This document shows positions 56,413-64,000 of a DNA stretch of 64,000 nt, one piece after another. Within the stretch, counting starts at the first letter, position 1. Each line of letters begins with the position of its first letter. The notes beneath the pieces are model-generated. The model had not been told where the DNA came from and did not search any database. It saw nothing but the letters and a program-made list of their open reading frames with translations. A program made the position numbers and the translations under genes. Source of the stretch: Mycobacterium scrofulaceum (lineage in GTDB: Bacteria > Actinomycetota > Actinomycetes > Mycobacteriales > Mycobacteriaceae); contig NZ_MVIJ01000016.1 in NCBI RefSeq assembly GCF_002086735.1, forward strand, positions 1 to 64,000, in the 5' to 3' direction.

Positions 56413-57303
56413 ATGAATTTCACGACGCTTCCCCCCGAAATCATTTCCGGCCAGCTGCATACCGGCCCCGGTTCGGAGTCGCTGGCCGGGGCCGCGACGG
56501 CGTGGGCCCGCCTGGCCACCCGGCTGCACACCGCGGTCGCCGACTACCGGGCGGTGACGGCGAAGCTGCTGGCCAGCTGCGAGGGCCGCACCCCCGCCCC
56601 CGAGCGCGCGGCGGCCTACATCGACTGGCTCACCGACACCGCGATCCGGGCCGAGCAGGCGGCCACGCAGGCTGCCGCCGCGGTAAGCGCGCACGGCGCG
56701 GCGCTGGGGGCCACGGTGCCGCCCGAGACCATCGGCGCCAACCGCGCGCAGCGACAATCGCTCATCCTCGCGGACCCACTCGGTCTGGCCGGCCCGGCAA
56801 TCGCCGACACCGAGGCCGACTACGAACGGATGTGGGCCCAGGACGCCGCGGCCATGCACGCCTACGCCGGGGCATCGGCCGGCGCCGCGGTCCTGGCGCC
56901 GTTCGCGTTGCCGCCCGGCGGCGCGAGCCGGGACGCGTGCGCCTCGAGGTCGGCGCCGGAGATCGTCTCGGCCGGAAGTCGGCTCATCTCCGCCGCACCC
57001 GGCGCGCTGCGCGCGCTGTCCCGTTCGCCGCTGGCCACATTCGACGTCTCCCTCGCGGCGGCCACCTGCCCGCTGTCGAAGCTGAGCTCACTCACGGCGC
57101 CGTCCGGTGTCGCGATCGCCTACCTGAACGCGCTGAACAAGGCGGCGGCGCTGCGCTGCCTTGTGCCCGACCGGCACGGTGTTCGCGGCGCCGCGATCTC
57201 GGTGCGCGTCGGCCGCGCAACCTCGCTCGGCGCGTTGTCGGTACCGCCGGGCTGGTCGGCGGCCGCGGTGCCCATGGCCGTCTATCGCGGGACGGTCGCG
57301 TAG
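56413..57303 (+). CDS. PPE-family protein with degenerate WxG
   Basis: A 296-residue PPE protein. N-terminal 'MNFTTLPPEI' carries the LPPE/PPE motif; the ~175-residue helical domain ends 'YERMWAQDAAAMHAYAG', normal for PPE proteins. At the usual WxG hairpin the text reads 'ASCEGRTP', a Cys in place of Trp. The C-terminal ~120 residues are Ala/Ser-rich without SVP, PGRS or MPTR repeats. No PE partner or ESX gene is adjacent, so secretion partner and system are unknown. ATG 56413. The 138 bp upstream show no recognised structure. Confidence 0.88.
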   Translation: MNFTTLPPEIISGQLHTGPGSESLAGAATAWARLATRLHTAVADYRAVTAKLLASCEGRTPAPERAAAYIDWLTDTAIRAEQAATQAAAAVSAHGAALGATVPPETIGANRAQRQSLILADPLGLAGPAIADTEADYERMWAQDAAAMHAYAGASAGAAVLAPFALPPGGASRDACASRSAPEIVSAGSRLISAAPGALRALSRSPLATFDVSLAAATCPLSKLSSLTAPSGVAIAYLNALNKAAALRCLVPDRHGVRGAAISVRVGRATSLGALSVPPGWSAAAVPMAVYRGTVA

Positions 57304-57308
57304 CCGAC

Positions 57309-58043
57309 TCAGCGCGCGCCCGCGGCATACGACCGCGCGGCGTCGACGATCGCCGCGAAGAGGCGCACGTCGTCGAGGGATTGCTCCGGATGCCATTGCA
57401 CCGCAAGCACAAACGGTGCGCCGGGCAGCTCCAGCGCCTCGACCACACCGTCGGGGCCCCAGGCGCTGACCATCAGTCCCTCGCCGACTTTGTCGATCGC
57501 CTGATGGTGGTAGCACGGCGCGGCGGTGGACTCCCCGACCAGCGCGGCCAGCCGGCTGCCCGCCGCGGTGCGCACCGGCAACCTGGTGAACACCCCGTTG
57601 CCGGCCCGGTGCCCGTCGTGCCCGAGCACGTCGGGCAGGTGCTGGTGCAGGGTGCCGCCGAGCGCCACGTTGAGCACCTGCGCGCCGCGACAGATGCCCA
57701 GCACCGGCAGGCAGCGGTCCAGCGCCCCGCGCAGCAAGGCGAATTCCCAGGCGTCGCGATCCGGTCGCGGCTGGTCGGTGCTCGGATGCGGCTGCTGGCC
57801 ATATGCGGCGGGGTCGACGTCGTAACCGCCGGTGATCACCAGCGCGTCCAGGTTGTCGAGCACCGCGCCGACGGTTTCGGGGTGCACCGGCTGCGGCGGT
57901 AGCAGCACCGCGGCCCCGCCGGCAGCGACGACGCCCTGGAAGTAATCCGCGGGCAGGTAGCCCGCCGGGATGTCCCAGATCCCGGTCTGCACCCGCTCCA
58001 GGTACGAGGTCAGGCCCACCACCGGGCGCCCAGAGGCGTTCAC
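57309..58043 (-). CDS. Class I glutamine amidotransferase-like hydrolase (Rv2859c)
   Basis: A 244-residue peptidase C26/gamma-glutamyl-GABA hydrolase-like protein (PuuD type). The nucleophile elbow is 'VLGICRGAQVLNVALGGTLHQ', and the His-Glu pair is in 'LAVQWHPEQSLDD'. GTG at 58041-58043 (VNASGRPVVGL) matches Rv2859c. In M. tuberculosis a glutamine synthetase-like glnA4 follows upstream and the two may act on gamma-glutamyl polyamines; here glnA4 is missing and a hydrolase-like gene plus cobQ take its place. Convergent with the PPE gene, 5 bp apart. Confidence 0.9.
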   Translation of the reverse strand: MNASGRPVVGLTSYLERVQTGIWDIPAGYLPADYFQGVVAAGGAAVLLPPQPVHPETVGAVLDNLDALVITGGYDVDPAAYGQQPHPSTDQPRPDRDAWEFALLRGALDRCLPVLGICRGAQVLNVALGGTLHQHLPDVLGHDGHRAGNGVFTRLPVRTAAGSRLAALVGESTAAPCYHHQAIDKVGEGLMVSAWGPDGVVEALELPGAPFVLAVQWHPEQSLDDVRLFAAIVDAARSYAAGAR

Positions 58044-58220
58044 AAGCCGAGCATCCTTTCCGATCGTGGCTCCCGCGCATCGGCCGGCGCGCTGAGCAGC
58101 CGCTCGGCGCCGGAGGTTTCCGGCTCCGCTGGACACGGTACAGCGGCGGGCCGATCAGCGCCGCGCGCGAGGCGTCGGCAATCGGATTGCGGCGGTTGAG
58201 CTTTGAAACACCAACCGGGA

Positions 58221-58781
58221 CTACCAGGTGCTGGTGCGCAACACGATCTCGGCGGCCAGCTGTGCCGTCGACTCCTGCACCGTGCGCCGCCCCAGGTGCA
58301 CCACACGGTATTCCGCGTAGACGTACTGCTGGCTGGCGCGTGCCACCGCCCGTGCGGCCGGCGAGCTGACCAGGACGGTGGTGCCGATCTCCACCGGCGG
58401 ACAGTGTTCGTCACGCACCACGCCGTCGCGGTCCACCGCCCGCGGATGGCCGCGGTCGATCACCACCAGGCCGACGAACCGGCCCAGCTTGGTCGCCGCC
58501 AACTCCCAGGCCAAATCGCCGCCGGCGCGGTCGCCGACCACCACGGCCCAGCCGATCCCCAGTGCGTCGAGGATGCCGACCACCGACTTGGGGGTCAGGC
58601 GCGGGTCGAGACCGATGACGACCGTCCGCAGCGAAGCCGTGTGCAGCCGCTCGCAGACCGCGTCGTACGCGGCGGGCGCGCGCTCCTCGTCACCCAGGAT
58701 GACGACCACGACGCCCTGCTCCGGACCGGCCACGGCTACCGGGACGGGGAATCCGTCGAGCGTGGTCATCATGGAGGGCAT
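58221..58781 (-). CDS. Alpha/beta-hydrolase-like protein, nucleophile lost
   Basis: A 186-residue protein with an alpha/beta-hydrolase look: strand 'GVVVVILGDEERAPAAYDAVCERL', then 'IGWAVVVGDRAGGDLAWELA' at the nucleophile-elbow position, then 'RFVGLVVIDRGHP'. The elbow reads GDRAGG, Asp where Ser is expected, so it may be an Asp-nucleophile or inactive member. Start ATG 58781, with ATGs at 58772 and 58769 as alternatives. The 177 bp downstream to the amidotransferase gene hold nothing recognised. Confidence 0.72.
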   Translation of the reverse strand: MPSMMTTLDGFPVPVAVAGPEQGVVVVILGDEERAPAAYDAVCERLHTASLRTVVIGLDPRLTPKSVVGILDALGIGWAVVVGDRAGGDLAWELAATKLGRFVGLVVIDRGHPRAVDRDGVVRDEHCPPVEIGTTVLVSSPAARAVARASQQYVYAEYRVVHLGRRTVQESTAQLAAEIVLRTSTW

Positions 58782-58901
58782 CTACGCACGCTACAGCCGA
58801 TCGGCCCGCACGCGCGACGAAATCTTGAATCCTGTGCGCGCGCAACGGGTTTTGCACCACCGTAAATTCGACCGTCGAACGTGCACATACCGGCGAACGC
58901 C

Positions 58902-60413
58902 CTACGGCCGCAACTGCGTTGCGATGTGCGGCCGGCGTGGCGGCGGACCGTCGAGCAGGCCGAGGACGGCGTCGACGTCGAGATGCGAAGTCAGCAGATC
59001 GGCGATCACGTCCAACTGCGCGTCGCGTCGCGCGGCGACGTCGGTGTCGGCGGCCACGAACCCGGCGCGGCCGGCCGCGGCCGCGACCCGGGTGAGCCAT
59101 GCGCGCCGGAAGTCGTCGTTGTCGAGCAGGCCGTGCCAGTGCGTACCGAACACCGCGCCGCGCCGAAGGCCGTGCGGCTGGCAGTCGCGCCCGCCCTCCG
59201 CGCCGAACCAACTCTCCTCCGCACACCGCGACACCCGGCCGTGATGGATTTCGTACCCGGCGACCGGCCGTGGCCACCGGCGGAGAACTTTGGTCTCGCC
59301 GAACGTGATATCGGCGTCCAGCAACCCCAGCGCGGCGACTTCGCCGGCCCCGGATTCGACGGTGTCGTCGATGCGCCGGCACAGCATCTGAAAGCCCCCG
59401 CAGATGCCCAGCACCGGCTTGCCGGCCGCGGCGTGCGCGGTGATCGCGCCGGCCAGACCACGATCGCGCAGCCAGGCCAGGTCGGCGACGGTCGATTTGC
59501 TGCCGGGGATCACGACCAGGTCGGTGTCGGCCAGGTCGGCGGGGTCGGCGCTCCAGCGCACCATGACACCCGGTTCGCACGCCAGCGCCTCCACGTCGGT
59601 GGAGTTGGAGATCCGCGGCAGCCGGATCGCGGCCACCCGCAACCACTCGCTCCCGCGCGGTGGTGCCGGGGCGCCGACGACGCGGCTCGCCACCACCGAC
59701 AACGAATCCTCGGCGTCGAGCCACAGCTCGTCCGCGTGGGGCAGCACCCCGTAGGTCGGGCGGCCCGTCATCGCATGCAACTGCCGCAGTCCGGGTGCCA
59801 GCAGCGCGGGGTCGCCACGGAATTTGTTGACGACGAAGCCGGCGATCAGCGCTTGGTCGTCGGGCTCGAGCACCGCGACCGTCCCGAAAAGATGGGCCAG
59901 CAGCCCGCCGCGGTCGATGTCGCCGACCAGGATCACCGGCAGGTTCGCCGCCCTGGCCAGGCCCATGTTGGCCAAATCCGTCGCTCGCAAGTTGATTTCG
60001 GCGGGCGAACCGGCCCCCTCACAGATGACGGCATCGAATTCGTCACGCAGGGAGGATAATTCGTCCGCGACGATCCCCGCGAGTCGGTCGCGGTGCCGCA
60101 CATAGCTTGCCGCCGTGACTGATTCGGCGAGCTGGCCCCGGATCACCAGCTGCGACGTCCGGTCGCTGCCCGGTTTGAGCAGGATCGGGTTGAACCGCAC
60201 GCTGGGCTGCAGCCCGGCCGCCCGGGCCTGTAGCGCCTGGGCCCGCCCGATCTCGCCGCCCTCGACGGTGACCACCGAATTGTTGGACATGTTCTGCGCC
60301 TTGAACGGGGCTACCCGGATGCCGCGCCGTGCCAGCAACCGGCACAGGCCCGCGACCACCACCGACTTGCCGGCGTCGGAGCTGGTGCCGGCGACCAGCA
60401 GCGCGCCGCTCAT
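58902..60413 (-). CDS. cobQ: Cobyric acid synthase
   Basis: A 503-residue CobQ/CbiP amidating the b, d, e and g side chains of adenosylcobyrinic a,c-diamide. N-terminal ATPase: '[21 protein letters not shown]', '[12 protein letters not shown]', '[12 protein letters not shown]'. C-terminal amidotransferase: '[14 protein letters not shown]' (Cys) and '[10 protein letters not shown]' (His). M. tuberculosis keeps cobQ at another locus (Rv0255c); here it lies far from the cobB/cobO operon in this window. ATG start. Confidence 0.95.
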   Translation of the reverse strand: MSGALLVAGTSSDAGKSVVVAGLCRLLARRGIRVAPFKAQNMSNNSVVTVEGGEIGRAQALQARAAGLQPSVRFNPILLKPGSDRTSQLVIRGQLAESVTAASYVRHRDRLAGIVADELSSLRDEFDAVICEGAGSPAEINLRATDLANMGLARAANLPVILVGDIDRGGLLAHLFGTVAVLEPDDQALIAGFVVNKFRGDPALLAPGLRQLHAMTGRPTYGVLPHADELWLDAEDSLSVVASRVVGAPAPPRGSEWLRVAAIRLPRISNSTDVEALACEPGVMVRWSADPADLADTDLVVIPGSKSTVADLAWLRDRGLAGAITAHAAAGKPVLGICGGFQMLCRRIDDTVESGAGEVAALGLLDADITFGETKVLRRWPRPVAGYEIHHGRVSRCAEESWFGAEGGRDCQPHGLRRGAVFGTHWHGLLDNDDFRRAWLTRVAAAAGRAGFVAADTDVAARRDAQLDVIADLLTSHLDVDAVLGLLDGPPPRRPHIATQLRP

Positions 60414-60448
60414 CCTATAGCGGTGTTCGCCGGGCCCCGCCCGGCCAC

Positions 60449-60498
60449 CAGTCGCAAAATCGCACTCTTTCGGGCCGAATCATGCGATTTTGCGACTG
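60449..60498. repeat. 16-bp perfect inverted repeat between mapB and cobQ
   Basis: CAGTCGCAAAATCGCA (60449-60464) and TGCGATTTTGCGACTG (60483-60498) are exact reverse complements around an 18-nt loop that itself contains TTCGG-G-CCGAA. The stem is unusually A/T-containing for this genome. No U-tract, so a terminator is possible but not typical; a mobile palindrome or protein site is equally possible. Confidence 0.85.
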
Positions 60499-60513
60499 CT
60501 CGCGGGAGCAGCG

Positions 60514-61371
60514 TCACGGCAGCGTCAGGATCTCGACGCCGGTGTCGGTGACCAGCAGGGTGTGCTCGAACTGCGCGGTCCACTTGCGGTCCTTGGTGAC
60601 CACCGTCCAGCCGTCGTCCCAGATCTCGTAGTCCAGGCCGCCGAGGTTGATCATCGGTTCGATGGTGAACGTCATCCCGGGCTGCATGATCGTGGTGACC
60701 GAGGGCTGGTCGTAGTGCAGCACGACCAAGCCGTTGTGGAACGTGGTGCCGATGCCGTGCCCGGTGAAGTCGCGAACCACGTTGTAGCCGAACCGGTTCG
60801 CGTACGCCTCGATGACGCGGCCGACCACCGAGAGCGCCCGCCCCGGCTTGACGGCGTTGATCGCGCGCATCGTCGCCTCCCGGGTCCGCTCGACGAGCAG
60901 CCGGTGCTCCTCCGCGACGTTGCCGGCCAGGAAGGTCGCGTTGGTGTCGCCGTGCACGCCGTCGATGTAGGCGGTGACGTCGACGTTGACGATGTCCCCG
61001 TCTTCGATCACGGTGGAGTCCGGAATGCCGTGGCAGATGACCTCGTTCAGCGACGTGCAGCACGACTTCGGAAAGCCTTTGTAGCCCAGCGTCGACGGGT
61101 AGGCACCGTGGTCGACCATGTACTCGTGGGCGATCCGGTCCAGCTCGTCCGTCGTCACCCCGGGCGCGACCGCTTTGCCCGCCTCGGCCAGCGCGCCGGC
61201 CGCGATCCGGCCGGCGACGCGCATTTTCTCGATCACCTCCGGTGTCTGCACCCACGGCTCGCTGCCCTCGCGAACGCTTGACTTCCAGGCGTATTCCGGA
61301 CGGGGGATGCGACTGGGCACCGGCAGAGTCGGGGACAACTCTCCGGGGGCAAGCGCGGTGCGAGCGGGCAT
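60514..61371 (-). CDS. mapB: Methionine aminopeptidase type I (MapB)
   Basis: A 285-residue MetAP-1c, same length as Rv2861c. The N-terminal ~40 residues are the Pro-rich extension ('[19 protein letters not shown]'). Metal ligands lie in '[23 protein letters not shown]' (two Asp), '[12 protein letters not shown]' (His) and '[11 protein letters not shown]' (Glu), with a final Glu near '[11 protein letters not shown]'. It removes initiator Met from nascent proteins; cytosolic. ATG start. Confidence 0.96.
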   Translation of the reverse strand: MPARTALAPGELSPTLPVPSRIPRPEYAWKSSVREGSEPWVQTPEVIEKMRVAGRIAAGALAEAGKAVAPGVTTDELDRIAHEYMVDHGAYPSTLGYKGFPKSCCTSLNEVICHGIPDSTVIEDGDIVNVDVTAYIDGVHGDTNATFLAGNVAEEHRLLVERTREATMRAINAVKPGRALSVVGRVIEAYANRFGYNVVRDFTGHGIGTTFHNGLVVLHYDQPSVTTIMQPGMTFTIEPMINLGGLDYEIWDDGWTVVTKDRKWTAQFEHTLLVTDTGVEILTLP

Positions 61372-61447
61372 GGGGCCAGCTTAGCGACGCTCACCGGGCG
61401 GCGCCGTCGCCCAGCCGATAGATTCGGGGGCCGCTTCTTCTGCGGGC

Positions 61448-62047
61448 TCAGGGCCGGCGTACCAGGTTCACCCGGCCGCGGATCAACGAGCGCCGCGGGC
61501 CCCGGATGATCACCGAGCCGCACACCACCCGTCCGGTCAGCACGACGTGCGGGCGGCCTTCGCCGGGCGCATCCTTGCGGCGATCGCTGGCGCTGCCCAC
61601 ATAGACCTCCACGTCGTCGATCGACGCGCTGGCGCCGTCGGGCAGCCTGATCTCCACCGATCCGAACCGCATGTCGAGTTCGATGACCACCACCGGGCCC
61701 GCGAACCGGGCCTTGGTGAGGTCGAGTTCGATCGAGCCCAGCCGGCGCACCAGCGCCAGGCGGGTGGGTACCGTCCACTCCCCCCGCCGTTTGAGTGAAC
61801 CGGCCCAGCCGCGCAGCTCGACCCGATCGGCCGCCGAGGTGACGATCGCGCCCGGCCCGGGCAGGTCACCGACGAGCCCGTCCAGCTCTCCCCTGGTGCG
61901 CGCGTAGGACACCTGCGACGAGCGCTGCTCGAACTCCTCGATATCGATCAGCCCGAGCGCGACGGCATTGTGTAGTCGCCGCATCGTGCCGTTGCGGTCG
62001 GCGTCCGAGATCCGCAGCGCAACCATGTCGCCGCCGATATCCGTCAT
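61448..62047 (-). CDS. DUF1707 domain protein (Rv2862c-like)
   Basis: A 199-residue protein. The N-terminal DUF1707 (SHOCT-like) region 'LRISDADRNGTMRRLHNAVALGLIDIEEFEQR' is followed by a beta-helical DUF2154-like part with repeated short strands ('GSIELDLTKARF', 'MRFGSVEIRLPDGAS', 'SVIIRGPRRSL'). This layout is shared with LiaF/cell-envelope stress proteins of Gram-positives, but there is no TM segment here. Function unknown. Candidate start is ATG 62047 or the Met at codon 8. Upstream is a remnant of the palindromic repeat. Confidence 0.85.
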   Translation of the reverse strand: MTDIGGDMVALRISDADRNGTMRRLHNAVALGLIDIEEFEQRSSQVSYARTRGELDGLVGDLPGPGAIVTSAADRVELRGWAGSLKRRGEWTVPTRLALVRRLGSIELDLTKARFAGPVVVIELDMRFGSVEIRLPDGASASIDDVEVYVGSASDRRKDAPGEGRPHVVLTGRVVCGSVIIRGPRRSLIRGRVNLVRRP

Positions 62048-62073
62048 GTTCGCAATTTACCGCTGAAGCGGCC

Positions 62074-62085
62074 CCGCGCTTGCGA
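62074..62085. repeat. Remnant of the dispersed palindromic repeat
   Basis: On the minus strand TCGCAAGCGCGG lies 6 nt after the TAG stop of the penicillin-binding lipoprotein gene. The same 12-mer lies 5-6 nt after the TAG of mtr (36796 array), and the 28.3-kb copies carry the close relative CCGCGAGCGCGG. Only the left half of the element is recognisable here. Confidence 0.55.
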
Positions 62086-62091
62086 GTGGCG

Positions 62092-63909
62092 CTAGGCGAG
62101 GAAGTCCGGCGGCAGCGACTCGAACATCACCTTGGTCATCCGGACCGCGTACTCCGAGCTGCCGCCCCCGACGATCAGCGAGGCGAAGGCCAGGTCGCCG
62201 CGGTAGCCGGCGAACCAGGAATGCGATCCGCCCGGGAACTCGGCCTCACCGGTCTTCCCGTAGACCGCGCCGCAGCCGGCGATCTCCTTGGCGGTCCCGT
62301 TGGTCACCACCAGCCGCATCATCGGCCGCAGGGCGTCCACCATCTTCGGGCTGATCGGGGTGGTGTCGCCCTGAACCGCGGTCGGCCGGCCCGCGATGAG
62401 CTGCGGCGTCGGGGTCTTGCCGGCCGCGACGGTCGCCGCCACCAGGGCCATGCCGAACGGGCTGGCCAGCACCTTGCCCTGGCCGAAGCCGTCTTCGGTG
62501 CGCTCGGCGAGATCCACCGTCGGGGGCACTGACCCGGTCACCGTGGTGATGCCGTCCACGTCATAGTCCAGCCCGATTCCGTACCGGCTGGCCGCCTGCG
62601 TCAGACCGCGCGGCGGCATCTTGCTGCTGAGCTCGGCGAACGTGGTGTTGCAGGAGCTGGCGAACGCCCGCGACATCGGCACCACCCCGAGGTCGAAGCC
62701 ACCGTAGTTGGGGATGGTGCGGTGCCCGATATCGAGATGGCCCGGGCAGCCCAGCATGGTGTTGGGGGTCGCCATGTCGCGGTCGACAGCCGCGCCCGCG
62801 GTCACCATCTTGAACGTCGACCCGGGCGGGAACAGGCCGGTGGTGGCGATCAGGCCGTCGGCGTCGGCGCCCCCGTTCTGCGCGATCGCCAGGATCTCGC
62901 CGGTCGACGGCTTGATCACGACCATCATCGCCTTGCCGCCGCGGGTGTCCACCGCGCGCTGGGCCGCGTTCTGCACCACCCGGTCCAGCGTGATGGAGAT
63001 CGACGGCGCCGGTGACCCCGGCACCTCGTGCAGGACTTCGACTTCGACACCGTTCTGGTTGACGCTGACCACCCGCCAGCCCGGCTCGCCGTCGAGCTGG
63101 TCGGCGACGGCCTTCTTCACCTCGGTCACCACCGCGGACGCGAAATGCGGGTCGGTCGGCAGCATCTCGGGCTGGGGGGTCACCACGACGCCGGGCAGCC
63201 GGCCGATGGCCGGGAAGACCTTGTCGTTGTCGTCGGGATGCAGCGTCACCAGGTCCACCGGCTGGGTCGCCGAGCTGGCCTGCTCGGCGAGCAACTGCGG
63301 GTCGTTCAGCACGCCGTTGAACGGGTGCAGGACGTCGACGATCGCGTGCGCCGTCCCGATCAGGGCGGTCCCGGATCCGGCCTGGGTGGCGTCCAGCGTG
63401 TAGTGGTACAGGTAACCCGGCACCAGCACGTCGCTGCCGCCGAGCTCGTTTACCGACGCACGCCGCGGCGCGTCGGCCCGCAACGCGAACGTCTGATGTT
63501 CGCCCAGCTTGGGGTGCAGGCCGGTGCTGGTCCACCGGACCTGCCAGCGCCCCTCGTCGCGCGCCATTTTCAGCTGCCCGTCGTAGGTCCACGTCCGGTT
63601 CTTGGGTAGGCGCCAGCTGAAGCGGTAGCCGACGGTGCCGGTGTCCTCGGCGTACTTGGCGTTGAGGATCTGCGTGTCGAGGTGACTGGCCTGCAGCCCC
63701 GCCCATGCCGCGTTGAGCGCTTCGCGGGCGTCGTTGGGGCTGTCGGTCAGCTGCGCGGCCGTCGCGGTGTCGCCGACGGCCAGGGCGCCGAAGAACTTCT
63801 CGGCGGCCGGGCCAGGACCGTCGGGTCGCGGCGTGCAGCCGGACAGCGCGATCGCCGCGAGGAGCAACAGCCCTGAGGCAGCCATGACCAGTGGGGTTTT
63901 TGTGACCAT
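62092..63909 (-). CDS. Penicillin-binding lipoprotein (Rv2864c)
   Basis: A 605-residue class B PBP-like lipoprotein. Signal II: hydrophobic 'LLLLAAIALSGC' gives the lipobox LSGC with Cys24. After it come an NTF2-like MecA_N domain ('AEKFFGALAVGDTATAAQLTD'), a dimerisation domain and the transpeptidase domain with SxxK in 'FPPGSTFKMVTAG', SxN in 'ASSCNTTFAEL' and KTG in 'AVYGKTGEAEF'. The enzyme crosslinks peptidoglycan outside the membrane. ATG 63907-63909 (MVTKTPLVM) is chosen since it places the lipobox correctly and matches Rv2864c. Confidence 0.95.
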   Translation of the reverse strand: MVTKTPLVMAASGLLLLAAIALSGCTPRPDGPGPAAEKFFGALAVGDTATAAQLTDSPNDAREALNAAWAGLQASHLDTQILNAKYAEDTGTVGYRFSWRLPKNRTWTYDGQLKMARDEGRWQVRWTSTGLHPKLGEHQTFALRADAPRRASVNELGGSDVLVPGYLYHYTLDATQAGSGTALIGTAHAIVDVLHPFNGVLNDPQLLAEQASSATQPVDLVTLHPDDNDKVFPAIGRLPGVVVTPQPEMLPTDPHFASAVVTEVKKAVADQLDGEPGWRVVSVNQNGVEVEVLHEVPGSPAPSISITLDRVVQNAAQRAVDTRGGKAMMVVIKPSTGEILAIAQNGGADADGLIATTGLFPPGSTFKMVTAGAAVDRDMATPNTMLGCPGHLDIGHRTIPNYGGFDLGVVPMSRAFASSCNTTFAELSSKMPPRGLTQAASRYGIGLDYDVDGITTVTGSVPPTVDLAERTEDGFGQGKVLASPFGMALVAATVAAGKTPTPQLIAGRPTAVQGDTTPISPKMVDALRPMMRLVVTNGTAKEIAGCGAVYGKTGEAEFPGGSHSWFAGYRGDLAFASLIVGGGSSEYAVRMTKVMFESLPPDFLA

Positions 63910-64000
63910 TGGTACAGATGTTATGAAGTATGGCTGCCGCATGGGTATCGACACACCGAGATCGGATCGTGATCCACGCCGGCGATCGCCCGAGCGCCCG

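Noticed and set aside
63921..64000. C-terminal end of an upstream minus-strand gene at the right edge (TAA at 63921-63923)
   Set aside because: The frame is open to the edge and could be the tail of a neighbouring gene, but 25 codons without a recognisable motif do not support a call.

Overview
This is GC-rich (about 68-70%) actinobacterial chromosome from a Mycobacterium that is not M. tuberculosis. Gene order follows M. tuberculosis Rv2781c-Rv2864c as I remember it. Mycobacterial markers include pptT, mycothione reductase mtr, a PPE protein, efpA, and many GTG starts with ATGA stop/start overlaps. Several blocks I remember from M. tuberculosis are absent here: lppU, Rv2787, fadE21, the Rv2801-Rv2830 stretch with the CRISPR locus, ugpABCE, dinF, PE_PGRS48, glnA4 and vapBC23. 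The species cannot be fixed from this window; a slow-growing non-tuberculous lineage is most likely. No rRNA, tRNA, CRISPR array or insertion sequence was seen.

Layout. (1) 0-6.5 kb, minus strand: RNA decay and translation genes pnp, pepR and an oxidoreductase, then rpsO and ribF. (2) 6.5-16 kb: a DtxR/SirR-type regulator, ltp1, the overlapping chain Rv2795c-pptT-truB, a DUF3558-like secreted protein, a CocE/NonD hydrolase, two small conserved proteins, echA16 and a small secreted protein. (3) 15.9-22.4 kb, minus strand: the classical rimP-nusA-ylxR-infB-rbfA-nrnA translation operon, followed by the Rv2843/Rv2844 pair. (4) 23.5-32.8 kb, minus strand: proS, efpA, then siroheme/cobalamin genes cysG, cobB, cobO and a Mg/Co-chelatase-like protein. 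(5) 32.3-36.9 kb: GNAT, mqo, an alpha/beta hydrolase and mtr.

(6) 36.9-54.6 kb is the accessory heart of the window: a complete nickel uptake and [NiFe]-hydrogenase island. A Fur-family regulator lies divergent from the nickel/cobalt permease nicT. Then come hypA, hypB, the hydrogenase small and large subunits, a NifU/Rieske-like Fe-S protein, three unknown proteins, a 39-residue membrane peptide, the maturation protease, hypC, hypF, a SIS/HypC-like fusion, a second SIS protein, hypE, a second hypC, hypD and a DUF6390-like protein. The small subunit lacks a Tat signal and carries Cys-x-x-Asp where most NiFe enzymes have Cys-x-x-Cys. That is the signature of group 1h (formerly group 5) hydrogenases, which oxidise H2 at atmospheric levels. 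Two matching 15-bp palindromes, TGCAA-N5-TTGCA, lie upstream of nicT and upstream of the structural genes. They match the Nur box known from Streptomyces and suggest one nickel-responsive regulon.

(7) 54.6-64 kb: a type I phosphodiesterase-like protein, a small membrane protein, a PPE protein with a degenerate WxG motif, a class I amidotransferase-like hydrolase, cobyric acid synthase cobQ, mapB, a DUF1707 protein and a penicillin-binding lipoprotein.

Non-coding highlights: related GC-rich palindromic repeats directly after stop codons at three loci (28.27-28.47, 36.80-36.93 and 62.07 kb), a 16-bp perfect inverted repeat between cobQ and mapB, and two convergent-gene hairpins that contain both opposing stop codons.
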